Assembly: GCA_026936335.1 (NCBI GenBank)
Contig: JAPMXV010000070.1
Location: 124,001-188,000, forward strand
From: Mantamonas sphyraenae
Taxonomy: Eukaryota > CRuMs > Mantamonadidae
DNA length: 64,000 bases
Reading direction: 5' to 3'
In this document: positions 39,835-52,100 of the stretch, piece after piece
How positions within the stretch are numbered: position 1 is the stretch's first letter
Layout: every line of letters starts with the position of its first letter
Translations under genes and position numbers: made by a program
The notes under the pieces: model-generated
What the model saw: the letters and a program-made list of their open reading frames with translations, nothing else
Told to the model about the DNA's origin: nothing
Database searches by the model: none

Positions 39835-39995
39835 GGCACCGTTGGTGCATCATGGGCAGGGCAAGGGGGAATCGATAGCACAAAACAATAGAGAGGGAAG
39901 TAGACTCATGTCTATCGTCCTCCAACCTGTAGCAATTGAACACGGCAAAGGTGCCCTTGCTCACCGTCGGGTGCAGGTTGACCATGATGAGCAAC
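39835..39995 (-). pseudogene. decayed fragment of the giant gene's membrane region
   Basis: Minus-strand translation gives HPTVSKGTFAVFNCYRLEDD and, after a gap, YRFPLALPM, matching HPTVSKGIFAVFNCYRLEDD and YYRFSLALPM of the giant gene (about 44,700-44,880). Deletions and substitutions are more numerous than in the other two fragments, so it is older. Confidence 0.75.
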
Positions 39996-40132
39996 GGACA
40001 GTGACACTGAATGAAATGCAGGTGCCCAATGTGACGATGACATGCCAAGCCCAACCATGAAGACTGATGGATGATGGTTGGACTGGCATGGCTTGTGCAT
40101 TCCCATCCTCACCCACACACTCCCACACACAC

Positions 40133-40771
40133 TCAATCACGTGCTCCCACCACCTCCATCAGCATCCCCACCTGCTCTTCAAGCTGGTTCACACGTCGTT
40201 GCAGCATCCACACACTCTGCGACGTCTCCTCACACCCACTCAGCTTCACCTCCTCCAGTCGCACACGCACAAACCCATACACAAAGCTCATCCTCCCGTC
40301 CTTCATCTCCACATCCCTCACCTGCTGCTCCTTCACATCCACCAGATCCAGATCCAGATCACAGGAGCCAGTGAAGAACTTGCCTCCCACACGTCCCACC
40401 ACACGTGTGGCACCCTCAGCTGTGCTGGTCATGGTGATGAGCATGTGGTCGTCACCCAGTCGACCCTGGATATCCACCTTGGTGGCTGGAGTGTCCTCGA
40501 GTGTGGCGTCGTCGTCGTCGTCTTCGTCAGTGTGGTGGTGGTGGTGGTTGGGGATGGTCGAGTGGGAGTGCTTCACACTGGTGCTGGTGCTGGTGCTGGT
40601 GCTGCGGATGGAAGAGGAGGAGGAAGAGGAAGGTTGATGGGTGGTGTCACTGGTGTGAGTGGCGATGGCAGTGGTGTCTGCGTCGTGGGGAGTGGTGGAC
40701 TGGTCATCATCGTGGGTGTTGTTGTCGTTGTCCTTGTTGCTGGTCTTGGTGGTTGCAGTCATGGTGAACAT
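40133..40771 (-). CDS. domain-only partner protein, copy 4 (intact)
   Basis: 212 residues. The Asp run is interrupted (DEDDDDD) and the Ser run shorter; the beta domain and coiled coil match copies 1 and 3. About 60 bp after its stop the sequence still matches the zinc-finger promoter flank of copies A and B (GATGGTTGGACTGGCATGG). This suggests that a zinc-finger gene once lay here and was replaced by the giant-gene fragment region. Confidence 0.75.
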   Translation of the reverse strand: MFTMTATTKTSNKDNDNNTHDDDQSTTPHDADTTAIATHTSDTTHQPSSSSSSSIRSTSTSTSTSVKHSHSTIPNHHHHHTDEDDDDDATLEDTPATKVDIQGRLGDDHMLITMTSTAEGATRVVGRVGGKFFTGSCDLDLDLVDVKEQQVRDVEMKDGRMSFVYGFVRVRLEEVKLSGCEETSQSVWMLQRRVNQLEEQVGMLMEVVGARD

Positions 40772-40869
40772 CGTCCGTGTTGGTTGTTGGTTGTTGGTTG
40801 ATTGGTTGGGTGGGTGGGGGCAGTGGGGTTGGGGTGTGCTTTTGTACTGACCCATGGACTGGTGAAGGG

Positions 40870-40886
40870 TGAACTTTGAATGTTCA
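40870..40886. promoter_or_regulatory. 17-bp palindrome in divergent promoter, cassette 4
   Basis: TGAACTTTGAATGTTCA followed by CC instead of GC. Confidence 0.6.
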
Positions 40887-41086
40887 CCTGGTGAGAGAGT
40901 GCGGCACCCCACCCCCACCAGCCATCCGTGTGTCCATGGCACCCACACACCTCGTCATCATCTGTGTGCATCCCATCCCATCCCACTCCCAGCGCATCCA
41001 TGTTCATCCCAAGGTCATGGCACAAATACAACCGGGAACCGGGATGCGCCTGCTCAGCAACAACAAACAACCCAGCAGCAGAAACC

Positions 41087-42983
41087 ATGTCCACACAAGA
41101 ACAGCTGCTGACAAGCATCTACAGAGAGCACTACGATGGACACCTGGCAGTGTGGATGGGAGTGGTGGAGAACAAGGAGGAGGAGGAGGAGGAGCTGGCA
41201 CAGAGGGTGGGAGTGCGTTTGGAGCTGCGGTTTGGAGAGAAGGTCACGGGGAGGCTGTTCTGCGGGACGGCAGCGTACGAGTGTGAGCTGCAACAGGGAC
41301 TGGATGGCAAGGCGTATGTGCGGGGTGTGGGGGACCCGGGAGTGATGAAGTGGAAGAGGATGGGTGTGGAGGTAAGTGGTGAGGGAGGGAAGAGGAGGAG
41401 CTGGAAGAGTGCGGCAACACTGGAAGAGAGGGTGGACATGGAATGGGATGGGAAAAGGGGGAGTGGCTGACACATGATTGCAGGAGGTGATGGAGAAGGC
41501 ATGCAGGGCAGGGGAGGTGGATGGGATGGTGTGCACGGTGCGTGGGGTGATGCTGCGGTTCAGGGTGTGGGAGGACGGGTGTGGAGAGGTGGCATTGGAG
41601 AAGAGCATGGAGGCAGCAAGGACAGTGGCAGTGCGAGTGCAACTGGCAGGGATGGATGACCGTGTGCAGCAGCTGGAGGAGTGTGTGATGGAACAGGATG
41701 TGGCTGAGCTTGCACGGGGTGGACGATGGAAGAGTGTGGCAGTGGCACTGGAGTTGATGAGGCGAGATGGTGTGCATGAGGGTGTGACTGGAGAAGCAGT
41801 GGTGGAGGCGGTTGCGTTGGGGAGCAAGGCAGGGAAGGAAGAAGTGGCAGAAGCTGGGTTAGAGGTGTTGGAGCTGATGGTTGCAGATGGGAGGATGGAA
41901 AGGATTAAGTGGAGAGGAGACAAAGGAGAGACACTGATGATAGTGACAGCGAGGAATGGGTGGACGAGGAGGGTGGAGCAGCTGGTTGTGCTTGGTGAAG
42001 ATGTGAATGATGCGAAGGAGGACGGGTGGACTGCACTGATGAGTGCTGCAGCTCGCGGACACCAAGAAACAGTGGGCAAGCTGATTGAGTGTGGAGGCGA
42101 TGTGAATGCTGCCAATGAGAACGGAACGACCTCACTGATGAGTGCAGCACAGAGGGGACACACGGAGACAGTGGGCAAGCTGATTGAGTGTGGAGGCGAT
42201 GTGAATGCTGCTAACCGGCATGGGTGGACTGTTCTGATGAGTGCAGCACAGAACGGACACACAGAGACAGTGGGCAAGCTGATCGAGTGTGGAGGCGATG
42301 TGAATGCTGCCAATGAGAACGGAACGACCTTACTGATGAGTGCAGCACAGAGGGGACACACGGAGACAGTGGGCAAGCTGATTGAGTGTGGAGGGAATGT
42401 GAACGCTGCTAACCGGCATGGGTGGACTGTTCTGATGAGTGCAGCACAGAACGGACACACAGAGACAGTGGGCAAGCTGATTGAGTGTGGAGGCGATGTG
42501 AATGCTGCCAATGAGAACGGAACGACCTCACTGATGAGTGCAGCACAGAGGGGACACACGGAGACAGTGGGCAAGCTGATTGAGTGTGGAGGCGATGTGA
42601 ATGCTGCTAACCGGCATGGGTGGACTGTTTTGATGAATGCAGCAGAGCACGGACACACGGAGACAGTGGGCAAGCTGATTGATTGTGGAGGCGATGTGAA
42701 TGCTGCCAATGAGAACGGGACGACCGCGCTGATGATTGCAGCAAAGAACGGACACACGGAGACAGTGGGCAAGCTGATTGAGTGTGGAGGCAATGTGAAT
42801 GCCGCCAATCGGCACGGGTGGACTGCACTGATGAGTGCTGTCCGTTACAACCATCCCGACATTGTCCAACTCCTTCTCTCCAGTGGCGCCGACTCATCCC
42901 TCACCAACACCTCCGGCGAAACTGCCCACGCCATCGCCCTCAAGTACTCCAACAACGACCTGGCCGCCCTTCTCGAACAATAA
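41087..42983 (+). CDS. ankyrin-repeat protein, cassette 4
   Basis: Exons 41087-41371 and 41484-42983; 112-bp intron; 594 residues. N-terminal domain and spacer as in the cassette-1 and -2 genes, with the longest Glu run in exon 1. Ten ANK repeats plus the terminal half repeat follow; eight of them form alternating pairs (NGTTSLMSAAQRGH then HGWTVLMSAAQNGH). The array unit is therefore a 198-bp dimer, different from the cassette-1 units. The last repeat (NHPDIVQLLLSSGAD) is the shared cap. Its stop lies 117 bp from the convergent giant-gene stop, the arrangement the other cassettes copy. Confidence 0.9.
42085..42830 (+). repeat. 198-bp dimeric coding tandem repeat, about 4 copies
   Basis: Two alternating 99-bp ANK units (NGTT-type and HGWT-type) repeated about four times with very few differences, such as SLMS/LLMS and GGDV/GGNV. 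Confidence 0.88.
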
Positions 42984-43100
42984 GCCCGACCCCAATCCCC
43001 CCCCTCCCTCTCCCATCCTCTTCATCAATCAACATCCATCTCCACCTTCATTCCTCCTTTCCTCCCTCCTTCCCTCCTTCCTTACCTCCCCACCCCCTCC

Positions 43101-46100
43101 TCACAACAACGCCATCTCCCCCTCCTTCACCACCCCCTTCCTCCACTCCTCAAACCCTCCCAAATACAACCTCTTCACCAGCCCATCAAACACCTCCTCC
43201 CTCTCCATCCCCTCCTCAATCTCCCTCTGGAACTCAATGCACTCTCCAAACTCCAAATCCCCCGTCTCCCCCACATACTCATCACTGTCGTCATCAAAGA
43301 ACCGTTCCAGCACCTCCATCACCTTCTCATGATGCCTCGCGTGCCCCACCCCCAGATCCTCCCCTGCCTCCACCGCACTCATCATCACCACAAACATCTT
43401 GCACGCCGCCCCGCTCAGCCCACTGTCCTCCGCACTCCTCCTCAAGTACCTTCTCTTCATCCACCCGCTCCACACTCCACGCACATGGCTGTCCCGCATT
43501 ACCGTCTCCACGTCCTTCACACGCTCCTCCACAGGCACACTCGACACCTGCTGGCCCATGTACTCTGCAAACCGTTCAAACACCACCTCGTACACCTCCA
43601 CCATTGCCTCGTCAAACACAAACTCGCTTGCCTGGCCCTCCCCCACTGCACGCATCAGTGCTGCCTGCACTCCGTACTCCACTCCCAGATACTTCTCGCT
43701 CTCGTCCTCGTCAAAGTACGTCTCTACAATCTCGCTCATCTCCCTCGCCGCCTCCTCCTCGCCCATCTCTGCACTCGCCACTCCACGCTGCAGCGCACGC
43801 ATCCTCCTCCACGCCTCCACCTTCACCTCCTTCATCGGTGCCAACGTCGCACCCAGCACCCTCTCCACATGCTCATCTGCAAACTCAAAGAACTTTGCGC
43901 GCAGTCGCTGCTCTCGCAGCACCTCCATCGGCCTGCGGATGCGTTCCTCCATCGACAGTCCCATCTGCACAGAGTCTGCACGTTCCTGCAGCCTCGCCAG
44001 CAGCGTCGCACGCCTTGCAGCTGCCTTGAACTTCAGCCGTGCGTTGGCTGCTGCCATCACCTGTGTCTCGGACAATCCTTCCACCTTGCGCACTGTCTTT
44101 CCACTCGATCCTGGGCTTGCCGGGCTCGCATCAAACTTCTCCAACAAACTGTCCCGCATCGCCTGCTTCTCCGCCTTGATGCGTCGTTCCTCCAGCTGTG
44201 CTGCCAGGTTCGCTTCCATCTCCTGCACGTACTTCTGCTTGCGTGCAATCTTGATAAACTCGCGCACAATGACGACGCCAAACACAGACAGCACAATCGC
44301 ATTCACTGCCAGCAGCACCGCAGAGATCATCGTCTCCTCCGCCTTGGTTGTCTCTCCGCTGTAGAACATCAGTCCCGTCAGCAGCGTCACTGTCGTTGCC
44401 AGCAGACTCATCGTCTCCAGGTTGGTTGCCTGCTGCTGCTGGAACGGCCGTGCGTACAGATGCACCACAAGTGCACCCATGCTCATCCACAGTCCGCTGT
44501 ACAGCTGCGACAGCGGCTCAAACCGGAAGTACACAATGATGGCCACCACACTCAGCTTGCGCACCACAATCATGATTTCCCAGAAGTACCGCTTCTTCGA
44601 GTAGCCATCGTACAGGAATCGGTACCGTGCCATCACCGTCGGTTTGGACAGGAACTTGCGGTTCTTGTACAGCACACCCAGCGCAGCAAACGGCACACCC
44701 AGGCAAAAGATAAACACCATGGGCAGGGCAAGGGAGAAGCGGTAGTACAGGTACAGCGGGTCTGTGCACGAGATGCTCATGTCTGTCTCCAGATACGTCG
44801 AGTCGTCCTCCAACCTGTAGCAATTGAACACGGCAAAGATGCCCTTGCTCACCGTCGGGTGCGAAATGAACAGGATGACCATGATGCTCAGAGCATACAT
44901 GTTCTTGAGATGGTATCGCCACGCCTCCATATCGCTCATGCGTGCCTCTGTGCCCACACGCCTGCCCGACGCTGCCAATGCCTTCTTGTCCTGCTCCTTC
45001 TTCAACAGATCCAGAAGCTTGGCACGGTCGTCCTCATCCTCCACGTTAAAGTTGGTCGTGCGCTCAATCTCCAGCTCCGGACGCTTCACCTTGATGCCCA
45101 GACGCGGGGCAACCCAGCGCACCCAGACATACACAAGGGAAAACACCACCGCCGGCGCACTGACGGCAAAGAACGGCAGCATTAGGTAGCCGTTGAGGCG
45201 GTCAAAGTAGTTCCAACCCGTGGCACAGTCGATGGGATGCAGCTTCAGCGTAAACAGGGCCAACTGCGACGTTTCCATCAGACTCTGTGTTTCACTCGTC
45301 CAATTCAGTCGGAACTCGCCCACAAAGGCCAACACCTGCAGGTAGTTCAGCAGGATCTTCATGATGATCGACGCCGACGACTTTTCGCCCGTGGCCGTGC
45401 GGATGAGAAACAGGATCATGGCGGTGGCCGCGAGGAAGAAGAGGACGACCAGCACGTAGTCGCCGCCTCCGTTGTCACAAATCAGACACTTGACGCCAAA
45501 CTTGCCATAGTTGGGTTCGCACACGGAGCACAGCGGACCCGTGTAGCCCACCGCACACGTCGAGTTGGGTCCTCCCTCACACGCCTCCTTGACCTGGCAC
45601 TTTTCAAACCGCGACGATCCGGGACGGATGCTGTAGTATCCTATCTGCGCCTCGATCTCCTTGCCCTGCACACACACGCCGCCTGTGGTGCACTTCTTGC
45701 ACGTTCGGACGCCGTCCACCAACACTTCAAAGAAGCCACCCACACAGGAGCAGCCTGCGAGCGAAGGCACGCTCTTGAGACCACTGGTGTCCATGTTGGC
45801 CGGACACGCGGTGCACTCCACCTGCCCTGCCTTGTCCTGGTACGTGACCGGAGGACACGACTCGCACACCTGTCCCGTGGCTGTGGGCAACGAAAAGAAG
45901 CCCTCCAGGCATTGGCACACAAACGCATTGTTGGGATCCGGTTTGCTGTTGGGTGTCACCGACGAGCATGGCACCACCGTCACCGCCTTGGACAGACGCA
46001 ACGGTGTGACACCAACCAGCACAGGCGCAGAAAACACAAGGTCGTACTGCACGCCGTACTTGCCACGGAAGCCCAACGAGGCAAAGGTGACGTTGCCCTT

Positions 46101-49100
46101 GGCATCGCTCACCTCGGCTGTGTTGCGCAGCAACAGTGTGGAATCGCCCTCCACCTCCACAATCAACGAGACCCCACTGCGGTTCACTGCATTGCCCAGG
46201 CGATCCTGCAGCTGCACACTCAACGGAGGCGACAGTGCATTCACGTTGTCCAGGGTGCGGTTCATGTTGGCATCCAGCGGTTTCAGCTGGGCCACGGGGC
46301 CCGGCAGCACCCACACACGCACACGGAACTCCTGGTAGCCCGTGGCACCAAAGTAGATGTTGTACGGTCCCTCCAGCGACGCCAACAGCAGCGTGTTGAA
46401 CGTCACCTGCGTCGTCACCTGCAGCGTGGTGTTGCCACCCACCAGTTCCGGTCCACGCAGGTTGAAGTTGTTGTGTCCCTCTGCCGTGTCGCCACCATCC
46501 GTGGACGGCAACTCGTCGCCCGTGTCCGGATCCGTTTCCACCTCACCCGACGGCCTGTCTGCACGTGCAGTCACGGTCAGTGGATGGGCCAGCTGCGGCA
46601 CGGCGTTGCCTCCTGCGTCCACCAACAGGATGAGCATGGGAGGCACCTGTGTGCCTGCGCCCGCCACCCCGGAGTACGTGGCGTAGCGTGTGCGTGTGCC
46701 GTTCACAATCAGCTGGTCGGGCTGGCCCACCGTCACGTTGACCGACACCTGCGCCGGTTGCAGGTTGGGTGCACTCAACACAAACGTGTGCACGCCCACA
46801 CGCGGACGCACCAGTTGCACACTTGCAAACGTGGCCGTGCCACTCGTCGTCTGCTCCTCCACACGTCCGCGCACAACCACATTGCTCAACACACGATCCT
46901 CACTCCTGGAGTACGACCCGGGCGACGACACAACCGTCGCCGTCACCTTGCGGCTCGACGCATCCACAAAGCCCAACTTGTTGCCACCCACATCACGCAC
47001 ACTCACCACCACAGGCGGCACCACACTCACAATCGAACACGTCAACTGCCGCACCCCGGCGGCATCCACCACCAGCTGCGTCGCCGATCCCTGCACCACA
47101 CGCAGCGCAAACGTCACGTTGGACAGGCCCACACTGGACACGTTGAACACATAGCGTCCCACTTGCGGTGCATACACCTCCATGCTGCGCACCACAAGCG
47201 TGCCGTTGCGCATCACGGTGTCCACCCCCTGGGCAAAGTCCAGTGGCTGTCCCGCGTCGCTGCTCACCATCTGCACACGCACGGGACGCTGGTTGGCCAT
47301 GTCCGACACACCCACCGGTGTGCCTCCTGCATCCAAGGCCACCAACGACAAGGCCTTGAGCTTCATCGTGGCCACACAGGCACGCACGCTGTCCTGCACA
47401 CGCTGGTCACTGGCGATGTACAACGCACGCGCAGGGCCCACACGCACACCCACAGCCACCGTGGCACTCGTCAGTCCCGTGCCACTCAGCGTCACTGTGT
47501 ACGTGCCCACTGCGGGACGCACAAACGCAAGCGAGGCCCACTGAGCACGTGAGCCTGCAACCACCGCGGTGCCATTGCCCACCATGGTCGCTCCCGTCAC
47601 AGTGGCACTCAAGGCCATCCCTGCGTTCAGCGTGGTCGCACTTCCACCTGCGTCCAGCAGAGTCACCGCAATCGTGTCCAGCGCCGTCTCCTCCACACTT
47701 GCGTGTGCCACACTCGTGTAGGCATCCGCACGCAACGACACGGCAGGGCCTTCCAGCACACGCACAGACACGGTGACGTTGGACAGACCCGCTGCCATCA
47801 GTGTCATCCAATGCACACCCTGCGTCGGGTTGCGCACACGCACACTTGCATTCACCACACCCGCACTGCTGCTCCAGCTCTGTCCGCTCACCACGTCCAG
47901 TGTGTCGCTCACCACACGCACCGCGCGTGCACTCGTGTCCAGTGTGCCCACAAAGAAGCCGCTTGCCTCGATGGCATGCGACACCACAGCACCCACCGTC
48001 ACCTCGTGGCGACTGGCCACCGCGGTGTTGTTCCCTGCCACCAGACGCTGATCCAACGCGGGTCCAGGCACCACCGTCACGTTCACCGACACGTTGACCA
48101 ATCCCACAGAGGTCAGTGTCAACACATACGACCCATGCGTGGGCCTCTGCAGCCACAGTCCGCTCACCGACACGCTGCCATTCACCATGCTCCAGCTCAT
48201 CTGTCCCTGCACGGGCACAGGCACACTTGTGCCCTGCACCGTCACCGTACGCACGGTCTCGTCGGTGCCACCCACCGCCGTGCCACTGGCATCCACAGCC
48301 TGCACACCCAGCGCCGGCAGCATGGTTTGCACCAGACTCGCACGCGTGGCAGACGTCGTGTTCACCACCAGACGCACAGGCGGACCCACCCGCACCTCCA
48401 CCGTCTCTGTCGTCGCCAGCAGTCCCGTCGACGAAAACCCAAGTGTGTACGTGTCGGCCACCGGTGCCACCAGCGCCAAATCCGTAAAGTTGACCCGGCC
48501 GCCTGTCATCTGTCCAATCACCGCGCCTGTCAGCGTGGGCAACGACGCACCGTTGGCCGCCGATTGCAGCTGCACAAACACAAAGCGTGTGGCCGTGTCG
48601 CTGGATCCCACTGTGTTGCCACCCACGTCGCGCAACTCCAACGCAAGCGCAGGGAGTGCCGTCGATTGCAACGTGCGCACAGACGGGCTGGTGGCGCCCG
48701 TGGGACGCACCAGACGCACGGCGGCGCCCACCTTGATCGCAAACGAGGCCGTGGTCGGTGCCAATCCCGTGCTGGTAAACGTGAGCAGGTAGCCACCCAC
48801 TGTGGGTGCCACCATGCGCAGATCGCCAAAGGTGGCGTTGCTCTCGCCTGCACCAAACGTCACTGTCTTTGTGCCCACAAACGCACTTGCGCTCGCGTTG
48901 ATGCTCACGCTCACCGTGCGTCCGGCCAGTCCGTTTGTGCTCACACTCCCGCCTGCATCCAACGCCTCCATCACCACCGGCGGGATGACCACACTCGATG
49001 CACTTGCAAGCGCACCTGTCAGTGCCGCACTTGCCTTGCGCAGTCGGCTCACAGGGCCCACCTGCACCGTCACACCCACACTCACGTTGCGCAGACCGTT

Positions 49101-52100
49101 GCTGGACAACACCAGTGCATACGCACCCGCAGGTGCCGCCTGCATGGCCAGTCCCGTCAACACCGTGCGTCCCTGCACCATGCTCCACGTGGCATTGCCC
49201 GAAAGCAGCGCCACATTGCTGCTGCCTCCTTGCAACCACACCGCCACCGTGCGCACACTTGCATCGGTGCTGCCCACAAACGATCCGCCGGCGTCGTGTG
49301 CACGCACCTCGATGGCCTCCAGCGGCGCGTACGGCACACTCTCCACACTCGTCGACGTCACATTGCTCCTCAGTTCCACCGCAGGACCAATCACCACCGT
49401 CACGTTCACACGTGCACTCGTCAATCCTGCGCTCGTCAATCGCACCGCGTACGCACCGGCGCGGGGTGCGATCAACGTCACGTTGTCAAACAGGGCCGTG
49501 CTCACGTTGGTCAGCGTCGCCGCAAGCGTGCCAGCCAACACAGACGTGGTGGATGCATCCACACCCTCCACACGCACCGTGCGTGTGTCTGCATACTGGC
49601 TGGGCACCACGTTGCCCGCCGCGTCCAGCACAGTGGCCGTCAGGGCGCTCAGCGACAGACTGGCCACACTTGCAAACGGGCCCATTGTGTTGGGAGACGC
49701 CTGCAACGCAAAGGGGAACCCTGGCGTGATGGCCAGGGTCACCGAGGCACTCTGCAACGACATGACGGCACCCGTGGAATACACGTGCAGGGTGTACGTG
49801 TCGTTGGCCGGCTTGGACACAGCCAGACCGGACAGGGAAACCAATCCGTTGGCGCTGTTCTGACTGGTGGTGCCTTGCAACACCAGACCCTTGGTGGCAT
49901 TGATGGCCACCGTCACACTGCCTTGTTCCACGAGTGTGCCAGCCACATCCAACACACGCACGGCCACGGTGGGCAGCGACACAGACGCCTGTGTGGGCAA
50001 CACCACACTGGTGCCACTGGTCACTTGCAACTGGTACGCCGCACCCACCAACACACGCACCGCCACACGTGCCTGCGACGTGACACCGCCACTGATGCCC
50101 AAACGCAGTTCATACACACCTGCCTTGGGTGTGTCCAGCTGCACGCCGTCCAACACACCCACGGCGCCACTCAGTGTGATGTTGGTCACACCCACCACGC
50201 TCAGTTGCGTGGAGTTGCTGCCCACCACGGCGGCCGTCAGGTTGGCGGCACGCGTGTCGTCCACCACATCGCCGCCTGCGTCACGCACACGCACGGTCAT
50301 GGCAGGCAGGGTCACACGTGCACTGGCCACCACGTCGCTCACCTGTGCAGGTGTGCTGCTGATGCTTGCCGGCGGTCCGGCTTGCACCGTCAGGGCAAAC
50401 GTCACCGAGGTCAGATTGGCACTGCTCAGCGTCAGTGTGTACGACCCACGCGGAGGCGAGCGCAACACAAGCGCGTCAAAGACCACGCTGCCATTGATCA
50501 TGTACGCAGTGGCACCCACGGTGTCCAACATGGTCGGGTTGGGACTCACGGAGGCCACCACCGTGCGGTTGTTGCTGCCATCCGAGTCGGCCACAAAGAA
50601 TCCACCGCTGTCCAGGGCACGCACGGTGATGGCACCCAATTGGGTCACCGTCTCACTCTCGCGTGCCATGCTGTTGGGACTGTGCACACGCAGCTGCGAG
50701 GCAGGACCCACCGTCACAGCCATGGGGACATCCACACTGCTCATGCCAGCCACGCTGAAACGCAACACGTAGTCGCCCACGGCAGGCGCCACCAGCTTCA
50801 CGTTGCTGATGGTCACTGTGCCGTTGACCATTCCATACGTCGCGTCCTTGACCAGAGTCAGGGTGCCGTTCAGAGTGCTCACCACCACATTGCGTGTGCT
50901 CGTGTCACTGTCCCCCACAAACGTGCCACTGGCATCGTGTGCGTCAATCGTCACACTGGGCACATCCACCTGCGCCACACTCGGTTTGCTCAACACCGCC
51001 CCTCCCGCACGTCGTCGCAACTCCACAGGCGTGCCAATCGTCACCACCGCCACCGTGCTCGTGTTGCTGGCCACAAACGGCGCCGTCACACTCAGCACAT
51101 ATGTCCCGGGAAGCGGTGCAGCCATGCGTGCTCCCGTCAGCGTACACGTCCCATTCACGGGCGTGCATGCCACGTAGCCGCCTGCCACCGCCAGTGGCGC
51201 CGTGCCGTTGACACTCGCCATGCGCACTTCCGTCAGTGCGTTCTTCACAAGCGTCACCATGCCCGACACGTCCAACACACGCACCTCCACCGCACTCAAC
51301 GCCGTCAGCGACGACGTGCCATACCGTGCCGCCTCCACAGCCGCACGGTTCACAATGTCCAGCGTGTGTGGCTCGCCCTGGGTCACTGTCACCGTCACGT
51401 TGACGCTGTTCAGTCCCGCCGTCTCCATGCGCAACACATACACACCGGGCACAGGTGCAGCCAGACGCACGTCCGACTGCACAAGTGCACCTGCGCTCAT
51501 GTTGCCCTGCAGCGTGCCGCTCAGCGCAAGCGTGCTGGGTCCGCTCACCTGCGTGATGTTCACCCACCTCTGCGCAGCCGCATTGCCCACAAACTGCGAT
51601 GCCACGTCGTACACACGTGTGCTAATGCCAGGTGACAGCAGAGACGACGCCGTGCTCTGAACCGTGTACGACGATGTGCTTTCCAGGCGAAGCGACGTGG
51701 CCACGCCCACCGTCACCGTCATCGACGTGTTTGCTTGCAGGCCCGTGTTGCTGTCCAGAACCACAGTGTATGTGCCCACCAGCGGTGCCGCAAGTGCCAG
51801 GTCCGTAAAGTTGGCCTCTCCGCCCACCACGGCGCGCGTCAGCGTTCCTGTCAGGATTCCGCCTGTCACCGCCACGCCGTTCCGACGCAGACTCGCCTTG
51901 ACCCACGTCGTGCTCGTATCGTTGCCGCCAAGCACCTCGTTCTGGTGGTTCAGCGTACGCACGTGGATCGGAGGCAGGGCCACCGTCGCTGCGCTGCGCT
52001 GTGCCGCAAGTCCGCTCAGGTCGCTCGTCAGCTGCAGCGTCTCGGGCACGTCTGTGTACACACCGTGCACCTCTGCCTCGTACAGCCATGCGCCGTCGGT

